From: Candidatus Jettenia caeni
GTDB taxonomy: Bacteria; Planctomycetota; Brocadiia; Brocadiales; Brocadiaceae
DNA: 64,000 nucleotides
Direction of reading: 5' to 3'
Assembly (NCBI GenBank): GCA_000296795.1
Contig: BAFH01000002.1
Coordinates: 776,686 to 840,685 of the forward strand
The stretch's first letter is position 1. Each line of letters begins with the position of its first letter. This document shows, piece after piece, positions 21,004-29,479 of this stretch. The notes under the pieces were generated by a model. The model made no database searches and was not told the origin of the DNA. It saw only the letters and a list, made by a program, of their open reading frames with translations. A program made the translations under genes and the position numbers.

Positions 21004-21409
21004 GGAATTTTACCTTTTCGATGGAGAATATACCACAAAAAGAGACAAGAAAGCAACCGAAAATCAAGACAGAGGAAACAGGGTGAACGATAAAGGAAAG
21101 AACCATCAGGTATCGGTTATGGCAAAGATGGAAAAATTATTTATTGCTAAAACTATTATACAAACATAAACTTATGAACCTTAAAAATTTTTTTTGTTGG
21201 GTTATTAATAAGCTATGGAATAATAAATTCAGGCATTATTAGCCTCACCTCGCCTTTTGTAATATCTACCTGGCTCGTTTTGCTGTTCAATACTAAGATC
21301 AAATCAATTTTCTATCGGAAGTCTGAAGAAAAAAAGATCCATAAAGAAGATTGATAAATCTTGACCTCATCGGGTTTTTATTTGACACCGCTATATCACA
21401 TAAGGCATA
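21004..21409. other. dnaA upstream region, candidate origin side
   Basis: This 406-bp stretch lies between the divergent dnaA and ModE-like genes. It is AT-rich with an A/T run near 21181-21215, as expected near an origin. The nearest match to a DnaA box is the single TTATACAAA at 21156-21164, one base off consensus. There is no box cluster, so an origin here is only positional inference. Confidence 0.35.
21389..21396. promoter_or_regulatory. possible ModE half-site
   Basis: CGCTATAT matches the left half of the enterobacterial ModE operator (ATCGCTATATA, recalled). The second half is not well conserved (cataagg). It lies 14 bp before the ModE-like gene and could mediate autoregulation. Confidence 0.3.
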
Positions 21410-21766
21410 ATGGTAAAATATTTTATGAAAGTAAAATGCAAGATATGGTTAGAAGAGAAGGACGGAGTAGCCTTTGCTGAAGGACGAAGGATGCTTCTGG
21501 AGGCTGTAAATCGCCTGGGATCATTACATGCAGCAGCGAAAGAACTCGGCATGTCGTACCGGGCGGCATGGGGAAAGATCAAGGCCACAGAGAAGGTGTT
21601 GGGTGTAAAATTATTGGAGGTTACTACCGGGGGAAAAGGCGGGGGCGGGGCTATCCTGACATCAGAGGCAGAGGAACTGATTCTGAAATATAAAAAGTAC
21701 ACAGAAAGGATGACTTCATTGATGGAAAAGGAATTCAAACGTATTTTTGGAAACAAAAAATCGTAA
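21410..21766 (+). CDS. ModE-like molybdate regulator, HTH part only
   Basis: This 118-residue protein matches the N-terminal LysR-type winged-helix domain of ModE: RRMLLEAVNRLGSLHAAAKE then LGMSYRAAWGKIK, followed by the wing GGKGGGGAILT. ModE represses molybdate uptake genes when molybdate is bound. The two C-terminal Mop (TOBE) domains of full ModE are absent, but the next gene encodes a separate di-Mop protein, so sensing may be split between two polypeptides. A weak ribosome binding site (taagg) precedes the ATG at 21410; Met6 is an alternative. Confidence 0.82.
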   Translation: MVKYFMKVKCKIWLEEKDGVAFAEGRRMLLEAVNRLGSLHAAAKELGMSYRAAWGKIKATEKVLGVKLLEVTTGGKGGGGAILTSEAEELILKYKKYTERMTSLMEKEFKRIFGNKKS

Positions 21767-21799
21767 CTATTCGATTTTAAAATTCTGTGATAATGGCAC

Positions 21800-22207
21800 A
21801 TGGCGAATAGACTTTACGGAACAATTGTAAATATAGTACAGGGGCAGATCCATGCCCACGTTCAAATCCTATGGAAGGACATACCACTCAGCGTTATCAT
21901 TACAAGGGCTTCCTGTGAGGATATGCGCCTTTCGGTGGGTGATACTATTTCTGTGCTTATCAAGGGCACGGATATTATGCTTGCAAAAGCATTATCAGGA
22001 ATGCTCAGCGCAAGGAATAAGGCAAGGGGAATTGTAAGACAGATTATTCAGGGGGATGTGTTATCAAAGGTTTTTGTAGAGTCTCAGGGTGATATGCTCC
22101 ATGCCATTATTACCAATGCTTCTCTCAGAGAAATGAATCTTCAGAAGGAGGATGAAGTAACAGCTATTGTAAAATCAACGGAACTAATATTATCGAAGGA
22201 AATTTAG
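21800..22207 (+). CDS. di-Mop (molbindin) protein
   Basis: This 135-residue protein is two tandem TOBE/Mop domains (about 2-66 and 72-135), each with the pattern of binding strands seen in MRLSVGDTISVLIKGTDIML and MNLQKEDEVTAIVKSTELIL. Molbindins bind molybdate or tungstate oxyanions between subunits and serve as a store or sensor. It lies 34 bp after the ModE-like HTH gene, in the same direction, upstream of modABC. Confidence 0.85.
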   Translation: MANRLYGTIVNIVQGQIHAHVQILWKDIPLSVIITRASCEDMRLSVGDTISVLIKGTDIMLAKALSGMLSARNKARGIVRQIIQGDVLSKVFVESQGDMLHAIITNASLREMNLQKEDEVTAIVKSTELILSKEI

Positions 22208-22308
22208 TTATGAGAAAAATGCAGAGAGATACACAACCAAGGGTAACGGAGCTGTTTTTATTTATATTCGTTATGTCTTTATTGGCATAACAATAAAAGG
22301 GAGAATAC

Positions 22309-23775
22309 ATGCGAAATAAATGGTTTCAATGTGGCGCATCTCTGGCTGCGGTATTTTGCGTTATACATGCTGGCGGTATGACGCGGGGTATATTTGCTCA
22401 GGATATTGTACAGACCCGTGAGACTTCCGAAAGTGAAGTAGGTGATTTGGAAAGACAATTAAAACAAATGGAAGAAGCGCTTTTAGTACAGCAGAAAATG
22501 ATGAAGCAGATGGAGGCATTAGCGTTAAGCCAACAAGAGCAAATCAAAGAAATGCAAAATCGTATCGAGCATATCAGTGAAAAACCTGCACCAACTACAC
22601 AGGAAGAAATAAAAGAAGAAGTGAAACAGGAAGTAGAAAACTACCTCGCATCGAACGGGGCGCGGGAGAAATTGGGTTTGGGCTTACCTGGCAAATATGA
22701 ACCTGTTAACGGCTATTATCTGCCCGACAAGGAAAAGGCCTCTATAGGTTTTCAAACAAGAGACGGAAACTATTCTTTAAACGTTGGGTTCAGAATGCAG
22801 ACGCGATTGACCTATAAGGACAACGATGATGATTTTGAAGAACCTGATAAAACCGATATTGATGTGCGCAGGGCAAGGCTTTGTTTTGGCGGCAATATCT
22901 ATAACAAGGATGTAAATTATTACGTGGAAATCGATGGAGACAGCTTTGAGGTAAATCTGAGGGATTATTATGTCTGGTGGTCGCCCCGCGAGGAATTAAA
23001 TATAAAGACGGGTTATTTTAAGGTACCCGCCAACCGACAATGGAATTCATCAGGTTTTAAACTCTTGCTCCAGGATAGGTCCATTGCCAGCGATGCCTTT
23101 AAACAGGATCGTGATTATGGTCTGGATATTTTCGGAAAACCGTTTGATGGCCACCTGGAATACCATGCAGCAGTTTTTCGCGGCGCCGGCCAGAATCCCT
23201 CAAAGGCGCTGGGAAAGGATGAAAATATCGACAATGAACTCCTGTATGTATTTACCACACGATATTATCCCTTTGGATGGTACAACTCCTATAATTTAGC
23301 AACGGGTTGGGAGGAGACTGATCTGAAATACGAAGAGAATTTTAAGGCCGTAATTGGCGCATCGGTGGTCTATAATGGGAAGGAGAGAGACAGGAAGCTG
23401 GCGGATACCAATTCTATCATTGGTAATATTGATCTGGGTATGAGGTACCGGGGGTTTACCTGGGATAGTGAATATTACATAAGGGAAAATGACCCTGAAG
23501 ACGATGGTGATTCAATAACTTCGGACGGTTTTTATACTCAGGCAGGATATTTTGTGTTGCCCAAAAAACTGGAACTGGCAGCCCGTTACTCTATGCTTGA
23601 CCCTGACAACGATTTGCCAGATGATGTTCAAAAGGAGTATTCAGCTGGCATCAATTATTACCTCCGTGGCCATCGTTCAAAGATACAGGCGGATATAGCC
23701 CGCTTTGTAACAGATACCAAAGACACGGACAAAAACGAAAACAGATTTAGATTACAATATCAGTTAATATTTTAG
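22309..23775 (+). CDS. OprP/O-like porin with coiled-coil N-terminus
   Basis: This 488-residue protein has a signal peptide (cleavage after GIFAQ or nearby), an N-terminal coiled coil (about 38-100, MEEALLVQQKMMKQMEA) and a C-terminal beta-barrel of about 16 strands resembling the phosphate-selective porin O/P family. It ends in a phenylalanine (RLQYQLIF), the usual outer-membrane assembly signal. It sits 11 bp before modA with a good ribosome binding site between, so an oxyanion porin role for molybdate is a reasonable guess. The family also includes phosphate and pyrophosphate porins. Confidence 0.82.
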   Translation: MRNKWFQCGASLAAVFCVIHAGGMTRGIFAQDIVQTRETSESEVGDLERQLKQMEEALLVQQKMMKQMEALALSQQEQIKEMQNRIEHISEKPAPTTQEEIKEEVKQEVENYLASNGAREKLGLGLPGKYEPVNGYYLPDKEKASIGFQTRDGNYSLNVGFRMQTRLTYKDNDDDFEEPDKTDIDVRRARLCFGGNIYNKDVNYYVEIDGDSFEVNLRDYYVWWSPREELNIKTGYFKVPANRQWNSSGFKLLLQDRSIASDAFKQDRDYGLDIFGKPFDGHLEYHAAVFRGAGQNPSKALGKDENIDNELLYVFTTRYYPFGWYNSYNLATGWEETDLKYEENFKAVIGASVVYNGKERDRKLADTNSIIGNIDLGMRYRGFTWDSEYYIRENDPEDDGDSITSDGFYTQAGYFVLPKKLELAARYSMLDPDNDLPDDVQKEYSAGINYYLRGHRSKIQADIARFVTDTKDTDKNENRFRLQYQLIF

Positions 23776-23786
23776 AGGAGGGCGCA

Positions 23787-24596
23787 ATGGTTTTGAGAGG
23801 GCCTGAAAAGTGGGTTACGAGTTTTATCCCGATAGTATGTACAACCTGGTTCATGTTTTTATTGATAGCTTTCCACCATAATGTTTGCGCAGATGAAAAA
23901 ATCCTTATTGCGGCAGCAGCCAATCTGAACCCTGTTATGGATGAGATTTGTAAAGGATTTGAGAAGGCATACCCCACTATCGATGTAAAAGTATCATATG
24001 GTTCTTCCGGTAATTTTTTTGCTCAAATTAAACAGGGGGCGCCTTTTGATATATTTTTCTCAGCCGATACAACCTATCCGGCGCGTCTGGAAGAGGAGGG
24101 TTTGGCGGTAAAGGGGGAGGGAAAAATTTACGCCTTTGGAAGTATCGTGCTTTGGATACCGAAGAATTCTGCATTAAATCCCCGGAAGGGATTACCTGTC
24201 GTTTTAGACCAGAAAGTGAAAAAGCTGGCCATTGCAAATCAAAGACTAGCGCCCTATGGCATGGCAGCCGAGGAGGCGCTTCGATACTATGGATTATGGG
24301 AGAAGGTTCAGGATAAACTGGTCTTCGGGGAAAGTATCTCACAAACAGCACAATTCGTCCAGTCAGGTGCAGCAGACGCTGGAATTATTGCCCTGTCTCA
24401 GGCAATTTCACCAAAAATGGAAAGCGATGGAGACTATTGGGTCATATCCACTGAATCATATAATAAACTTGGGCAAGCTTATGTTGTCCTGCAAAGAGGC
24501 AAAGATAAGCCCGGTGTCAGGAAATTCCTGGAATTTGTGCAAGGGAAAAAAGGAGAAAAAATACTTTCTCAACACGGCTATTCACTTCCGAAGTAA
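23787..24596 (+). CDS. modA: molybdate ABC transporter substrate-binding protein
   Basis: This 269-residue periplasmic protein has a hydrophobic N-terminal signal (about 12-34) and the ModA motifs AAAANLNPVMDEI, YGSSGNFFAQIKQGAPFDIF and the C-terminal LQRGKDKPGVRKFLEF. It captures molybdate (or tungstate) for the ModBC transporter. The order porin-modA-(TauE remnant)-modB-modC indicates one operon. Confidence 0.92.
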   Translation: MVLRGPEKWVTSFIPIVCTTWFMFLLIAFHHNVCADEKILIAAAANLNPVMDEICKGFEKAYPTIDVKVSYGSSGNFFAQIKQGAPFDIFFSADTTYPARLEEEGLAVKGEGKIYAFGSIVLWIPKNSALNPRKGLPVVLDQKVKKLAIANQRLAPYGMAAEEALRYYGLWEKVQDKLVFGESISQTAQFVQSGAADAGIIALSQAISPKMESDGDYWVISTESYNKLGQAYVVLQRGKDKPGVRKFLEFVQGKKGEKILSQHGYSLPK

Positions 24597-24601
24597 ATTA
24601 A

Positions 24602-24981
24602 CAATACCTATTTAAAATTGTTCTTGGATTTATGGCGGGAATAGGCGTTGGCGTGTTCAGCAGTATGCTTGATGTTGCCGGAGGAGAATTAATTATTCCA
24701 ACTATCATATTGCTGTTTTCTGTTGATATTGAGCTTGCCGGCAGCTTAAGTCTTGCCATTAGCATTCCAACAATTATAATGGGACTTGTAAAATACAAAA
24801 ATCAACAACTTTTGAACGGCAGCAATTTCCTCTTATTTCCTTCCTATTACTAGGCTCTATCGCAGGAGCGTTGATCGGAAGTCGTCTTTTAAGCTATGCG
24901 CCCGGGTCCGTTTTGCATGTATTTCTTGGAGTAATATTGTTGTTTTCAGCTATCAGATTATTGAGAAGGAAAGAACAATGA
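24602..24981 (+). pseudogene. remnant of TauE/SafE-family permease
   Basis: Starting right after modA, the reading LGFMAGIGVGVFSSMLDVAG then GELIIPTIILLF is the repeat motif of TauE/SafE sulfite/organosulfonate exporters. The frame stops at 24853. The neighbouring frame carries on from about 24830 (LISFLLLGSIAGALIGSRLL to RLLRRKEQ), so a frameshift splits it. The N-terminal half of a normal permease is missing. The last stop (TGA) overlaps the ATG of modB (ATGA), so the fragment may still matter for translational coupling. Confidence 0.78.
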
Positions 24982-25649
24982 ATTTTATAACACCACTCCT
25001 TTTGACTCTAAAGCTTTCCATCGTTACCATGGTTTTATTATTTATTATAGGTATCCCTCTTGCCTACTGGCTTGCCTTCTCAACGTTACGATTAAAGTTT
25101 ATTGTGGAATCTGTAATAGCTTTACCTCTTGTCCTTCCACCCACAGTTTTGGGCTTTTATCTCCTTATGGCCATTGGAAGAAATAGTTTTATTGGGTATT
25201 GGTACGAAGGTATTTTTAATAAGACACTCGCCTTCTCCTTTCAAGGACTTGTTATAGGTTCATTCATGTATAATCTGCCCTTTGCAATACGGCCATTTCA
25301 ATTGGCTTTTACAGGAGTGGATAAAAAATTACTTGAAGCTTCATGGAGTCTGGGCAGGTCTAAATTATATACCTTCCTCTTCATTATCTTTCCACTCTCC
25401 CGGCAAGGTGTTATAACAGGCTGCATACTCTCCTTTGCGCACTGTGTGGGTGAATTTGGGGTTGTTCTTATGATCGGAGGAAACATCCCGGGAATTACCA
25501 GAGTTGCATCGGTAGCTATCTACGATGAAGTACAGGCGCTGAATTACGGAACTGCAAATATCTATGCAGCCATTTTGCTGGCATTTTCATTTGTAATACT
25601 CGCGGTAGTATATTTTATCAATAGACGTTTTTTTATGCGCATGTTCTAA
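24978..25649 (+). CDS. modB: molybdate ABC transporter permease
   Basis: This 223-residue inner-membrane permease has about five transmembrane segments and the cytoplasmic EAA-type loop LEASWSLGRSKLYTFLFIIF, which docks on ModC. HCVGEFGVVLMIGGNIPG is the characteristic ModB/CysT string. Its ATG overlaps the stop of the TauE remnant. It is followed after 120 bp by modC. Confidence 0.93.
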   Translation: MNFITPLLLTLKLSIVTMVLLFIIGIPLAYWLAFSTLRLKFIVESVIALPLVLPPTVLGFYLLMAIGRNSFIGYWYEGIFNKTLAFSFQGLVIGSFMYNLPFAIRPFQLAFTGVDKKLLEASWSLGRSKLYTFLFIIFPLSRQGVITGCILSFAHCVGEFGVVLMIGGNIPGITRVASVAIYDEVQALNYGTANIYAAILLAFSFVILAVVYFINRRFFMRMF

Positions 25650-25769
25650 GAGTATTCCACACACTACGTAATGATCTTAATTTGAGCAAAAGCAAACAGA
25701 GGGAAACCAGAGTATTCGTTTGGTTGTCAGCTACAATAGCTTTTATACTTATACCGCGGAGGTCTTGTT

Positions 25770-26648
25770 TTGCTAAAAATTTGTATTGAGAAAACATGGA
25801 GAGAATTCAAACTCAAGGTAGATTTTGAGATCCCTCATGAAAAAGTAACAGCCTTATTTGGTCCTTCAGGGTCAGGTAAGACAAGTACCTTGCGTTTTAT
25901 TTCAGGTTTGGAAATGGCCGACGACGGAACAATCACATATGGAGAAGAAATATGGTTTCATAAAATAAAAAGGATTAACATACCCCTGCAGCAGCGTTCT
26001 ATAGGGTTTTTATTTCAGGACTATGCCTTATTTCCTCATATGACCGTGGAAAAGAACGTAGCATATGGAATAAGAGGGAAAGAAAGACTAAGAGAAGTAA
26101 AAGAACTCATATCGCTGGTAGGTCTATCCGGCTACGAACGTTATTATCCCGGCCAGCTATCCGGGGGGCAAAAACAGAGGATTGCCCTGATCAGGGCCTT
26201 GGCAAGAAAACCCAAAATCCTTCTCCTGGATGAACCACTTTCTGCTTTGGATCTGGAGACGCGATTACGATTGCAGGAAGATTTAAAGCGGATTATTCAA
26301 CAATTTCATACAACGACACTGTTTGTAACTCACGATGTAACGGAGGTATATAAACTAGCCGACTATGTAATCGTGCTGGAATCAGGCAGGGTGGTTAAAC
26401 AGGGAACGCCGGAAGAGATATTTATGGGAAAGAGGCTAAGCACCCGTATCCAGATCGCAGGAAAGGTAGTTGGTATAGAATCCGACCCTATCATCGCTGC
26501 TGTTACTATTCTCCATGGAGACCAGTATTTTAAGGCCCTCGTAGATACGGAAGAAGTACACCACTTGAACTTAATGATAGGAGATAATGTTGTAATCGGA
26601 GCCAAATCTTCTGACGTGATCTTATTTAAAGTCTTAACAAAATCTTAA
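25770..26648 (+). CDS. modC: molybdate ABC transporter ATPase
   Basis: This 292-residue ATPase starts at a TTG (25770) preceded by ggagg at 25758-25762. It has Walker A GPSGSGKT, the Q-loop FLFQDYALFPHM, signature LSGGQKQR, Walker B ILLLDEP and the H-loop VTHDV. The C-terminal 65 residues form a Mop/TOBE-type regulatory domain (STRIQIAGKVVGIESDPI), as in ModC. The last codons overlap the Pho box of the pstB promoter. Confidence 0.93.
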   Translation: MLKICIEKTWREFKLKVDFEIPHEKVTALFGPSGSGKTSTLRFISGLEMADDGTITYGEEIWFHKIKRINIPLQQRSIGFLFQDYALFPHMTVEKNVAYGIRGKERLREVKELISLVGLSGYERYYPGQLSGGQKQRIALIRALARKPKILLLDEPLSALDLETRLRLQEDLKRIIQQFHTTTLFVTHDVTEVYKLADYVIVLESGRVVKQGTPEEIFMGKRLSTRIQIAGKVVGIESDPIIAAVTILHGDQYFKALVDTEEVHHLNLMIGDNVVIGAKSSDVILFKVLTKS

Positions 26649-26675
26649 TACAATCTTAACATATTCTTAACAATT
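26632..26675 (+). promoter_or_regulatory. Pho box of four 11-bp direct repeats
   Basis: Four consecutive 11-base units read TCTTAACAAAA, TCTTAATACAA, TCTTAACATAT and TCTTAACAATT, all sharing TCTTAAY with exact 11-bp spacing. This is the layout of PhoB/SphR-type operators; the core resembles the cyanobacterial PyTTAAPyPy box. The last unit ends 78 bp before the pstB start codon. A response regulator of phosphate starvation presumably binds here. The first unit lies within modC. Confidence 0.82.
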
Positions 26676-26753
26676 CTATGATATACATTACACAAATCAT
26701 GTAAGGCAAAAGTTTATAAAAGTCCATCCATAGGGGTTTATTTTCTCATAAGT

Positions 26754-27539
26754 ATGGAATACGATATAGATATAAAAGGACAGCAAAAAACGAAGATAAA
26801 GCTGGAAAACGTATCCTTTTACTATGGGGAATCCCAGGTGATAGATGCTATCTCCATGGATTTTTTTGAGCGCAAGGTCACCGCCATTATAGGACCTTCG
26901 GGGTGTGGAAAATCAACCTTAATTAAATCGGTCAATCGTATTTCCGAAATTACTACTAAGGTAAAAATCGAAGGAAAGGTCTTGTTAGACCATAAAAATG
27001 TTTATGACAGGGATGTTGATCTCGTAGATCTGAGGCGGCGTGTTGGCATGGTATTCCAGAGGCCTAATCCTTTTCCTAAATCTATTTACGATAATGTGGC
27101 CTTTGGTCCGAGGCTTCGTGGAATAAGCAATAGGAAACAGTTACATGAGATTGTAGAATATAGTTTGACCAAGGCAGCCCTTTGGAATGAAGTTAAAGAC
27201 CGGCTCAATCAGAGTGCAATTGGACTTTCCGGAGGACAACAGCAACGACTATGCATTGCACGGGCGTTGGCAGTTGATCCGGAAGTCTTGTTAATGGATG
27301 AACCGTGTTCCGCTCTTGATCCAATAGCAACAGCAAGGATTGAAGAACTTATTGAGGATTTAAAAAAGTTCTATACCATAGTAATCGTTACCCATAGCAT
27401 GCAACAGGCCGCACGTATATCTGATTATACAGGATTTTTATTGCAAGGACAATTAATAGAGTATAATATAACCACTGAAATATTTACCAACCCTGACAAG
27501 AGGGCCACTGAAGACTATATCACGGGAAGATTCGGATAA
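26754..27539 (+). CDS. pstB: phosphate ABC transporter ATPase
   Basis: This 261-residue ATPase has Walker [10 protein letters not shown], the PstB-specific [14 protein letters not shown], signature [15 protein letters not shown], Walker [14 protein letters not shown] and H-loop VTHSM, ending TGRFG as usual for PstB. It powers high-affinity phosphate uptake. pstSCA are not adjacent, so the ATPase is separated from its permease genes. phoU follows 85 bp downstream. Confidence 0.95.
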   Translation: MEYDIDIKGQQKTKIKLENVSFYYGESQVIDAISMDFFERKVTAIIGPSGCGKSTLIKSVNRISEITTKVKIEGKVLLDHKNVYDRDVDLVDLRRRVGMVFQRPNPFPKSIYDNVAFGPRLRGISNRKQLHEIVEYSLTKAALWNEVKDRLNQSAIGLSGGQQQRLCIARALAVDPEVLLMDEPCSALDPIATARIEELIEDLKKFYTIVIVTHSMQQAARISDYTGFLLQGQLIEYNITTEIFTNPDKRATEDYITGRFG

Positions 27540-27624
27540 TATATCATTCAATGTAAAAATTACTATTTTTTCTGTAACTCGGAGTTCTCTATGCTCTCTG
27601 TAGTGAATTTTTGCACATATTTAT

Positions 27625-28296
27625 ATGGAAAGACATTTCGATCAACAATTAGGGGCATTGAGAAAGAACCTCATTCAGATGGCATCCTGCGTGGAGACTG
27701 CTATTGCCAACGCCGTGAAATCCCTGATTGAAAGGAATAGCGAGCTGGCTAGCCTTGTTGTGCAGAACGATGAACAGGTAGATATCTTAGAATTAGAGAT
27801 TGATAAACAATGTGTGGATTTACTTGCATTGCGGCAGCCTCTGGCTATTGATCTCCGGTTTATTACCTCATCAATTAAGATTACCAATAACCTCGAACGT
27901 ATGGGCGATCTTGCTGTCAATATTGCAGAACGCGTAATTCCTCTCAACCAGGAACCACAATTAAAACCGCTCATCGATATTCCAAGGATGGCTACTATTA
28001 CTCAAACGATGGTTAAGGATAGTATCGATGCCTTTGTAAACCGGGATACAGAACTAGCGCGATCGGTATACGAGCGGGATTCTACGGTAGATGCCCTGAA
28101 TGATCAGATTTTCCGTGAATTATTAACCTACATGATACAAGATCCTGCAAATATAACACGCGCCGTTCACTTAATGCTGATTTCCCGTCATCTCGAAAGA
28201 ATTGCCGATCACTCTACCAATATTGCCGAAGAGGTGGTGTATATTGTTAAAGCAAAAGTTGTCAAACATCGGGCGCATGCCTTTGAAGAACCGTAA
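27625..28296 (+). CDS. phoU: phosphate signalling protein PhoU
   Basis: This 223-residue protein consists of two three-helix PhoU repeats, each with the metal-binding E/DxxxD pattern: NNLERMGDLAVNIAE (about 91-105) and RHLERIADHSTNIAE (about 190-204). PhoU links the Pst transporter to the PhoR kinase and limits phosphate uptake. It follows pstB and probably shares its Pho-box promoter. Confidence 0.95.
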   Translation: MERHFDQQLGALRKNLIQMASCVETAIANAVKSLIERNSELASLVVQNDEQVDILELEIDKQCVDLLALRQPLAIDLRFITSSIKITNNLERMGDLAVNIAERVIPLNQEPQLKPLIDIPRMATITQTMVKDSIDAFVNRDTELARSVYERDSTVDALNDQIFRELLTYMIQDPANITRAVHLMLISRHLERIADHSTNIAEEVVYIVKAKVVKHRAHAFEEP

Positions 28297-28464
28297 AACA
28301 GCTATAAGTGATATGCCGCTCAGGCTTTTTGTGCCCGTAAATCTTTTTACAAAATAAGAAAAACATATTACACGCTTTTTCTGTTGGCAATGGAAGGTTT
28401 ACTATGATAGACTAAACACCGATTTAGACTAATTTTAGAGAGAAAACTTTGGAATACCGTTACT

Positions 28465-29364
28465 GTGGAAACGAACGAAAAGAATTTAGTAGAAATATCT
28501 GTCGTAGGCGAAATCACAAGCCCGATTGTCGGCTCGCAACCTTATAGCGTAACGCCCGAGGGAAAACCTGTTATACTCCCAAGCGTAGGTGGAATTACCT
28601 ACAATGTGAAGGTAGGCGATAGCGCCATTCAGTGGGAGGCAGATCATGTAGAACCTTGTGTATCTGTTAAAAATAAGGACCGGGATGAGAACGGGGCGCT
28701 TAATTTACTATCCTGTATTGGAAATACTGCCAAAGTTATAACGGGTGATGCAAAAGGGAGCATAGGTATTGTAACAGGAAAACACGGTGGTATTGAGAAC
28801 GTATTGGTTGATTTTGAAGATAAAATTCTGGAAAAGCTCACTATTGGGGATAAAATACTTATTCGCAGCGTTGGATTAGGTTTATCTTTTATAGAATATC
28901 CACATATTAAACCGATCAATATATCTCCAAATCTTCTCAAGGTGTTACCCATTCGTCAGGATAAAACAAGCGGTATACTCCATATTCCCGTAACACATGC
29001 TATTCCTGCTGCCATTATGGGTTCAGGTTTGGGATCTCAACACTGTTGCCGTGGAGATTATGATATACAACTCTTTGATAAAGAACATAGAGAAAAGTAT
29101 CATCTTCAAACACTGCGTTTCGGTGATATAGTAGCAATCATGGACGCTGACCATACGTATGGAAGAATCTATAAAACCGGAGCAATAAGTATAGGGGTAA
29201 TTGTACACAGTAATTGCGTAACTGCAGGGCATGGCCCGGGAGTAACAACATTACTTACATCCGCCGAAGGCAAAATTATCCCGTACATAGATGCTAAGGC
29301 GAACATCTCTTTTTATTTAAATATAGGGCGATTCAGGAAAAGATCAAACAAAAAAGATATATAA
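28465..29364 (+). CDS. DUF4438 protein of unknown function
   Basis: This 299-residue protein begins at a GTG (28465, METNEKNLVEIS) and matches the DUF4438 type I recall from Thermotogae, archaea and some anaerobes. Conserved-looking strings are LPSVGGITYNVKVGD, GDAKGSIGIVTGKHGG, HIPVTHAIPAAIMGSGLG and AGHGPGVTTLL. Glycine-rich turns and paired histidines suggest a metal- or nucleotide-binding fold, but no catalytic role is known to me. It lies between phoU and rpsB without tight spacing to either. Confidence 0.7.
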   Translation: METNEKNLVEISVVGEITSPIVGSQPYSVTPEGKPVILPSVGGITYNVKVGDSAIQWEADHVEPCVSVKNKDRDENGALNLLSCIGNTAKVITGDAKGSIGIVTGKHGGIENVLVDFEDKILEKLTIGDKILIRSVGLGLSFIEYPHIKPINISPNLLKVLPIRQDKTSGILHIPVTHAIPAAIMGSGLGSQHCCRGDYDIQLFDKEHREKYHLQTLRFGDIVAIMDADHTYGRIYKTGAISIGVIVHSNCVTAGHGPGVTTLLTSAEGKIIPYIDAKANISFYLNIGRFRKRSNKKDI

Positions 29365-29398
29365 CTTTTTATATTAACCTGCGATACATAAAATATAC

Positions 29399-29426
29399 TT
29401 GACTTTTCTTGCTAAAATAATATAAT
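29399..29426 (+). promoter_or_regulatory. sigma70-type promoter for rpsB
   Basis: TTGACT at 29399-29404 and TATAAT at 29421-29426 are separated by 16 bp, close to the vegetative consensus. The start codon of rpsB is 53 bp further on. This is the clearest promoter in the window. Confidence 0.75.
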
Positions 29427-29479
29427 TTGAATCTTTTAAACCTTCGTATCTTAACCTAATTTTATAGGAGAGGAGATAT

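Noticed and set aside
26632-26675. The four TCTTAA repeats as a CRISPR array or iteron origin
   Set aside because: The units are only 11 bp with no unique spacers and lie just upstream of pstB, so a Pho box explains them better.
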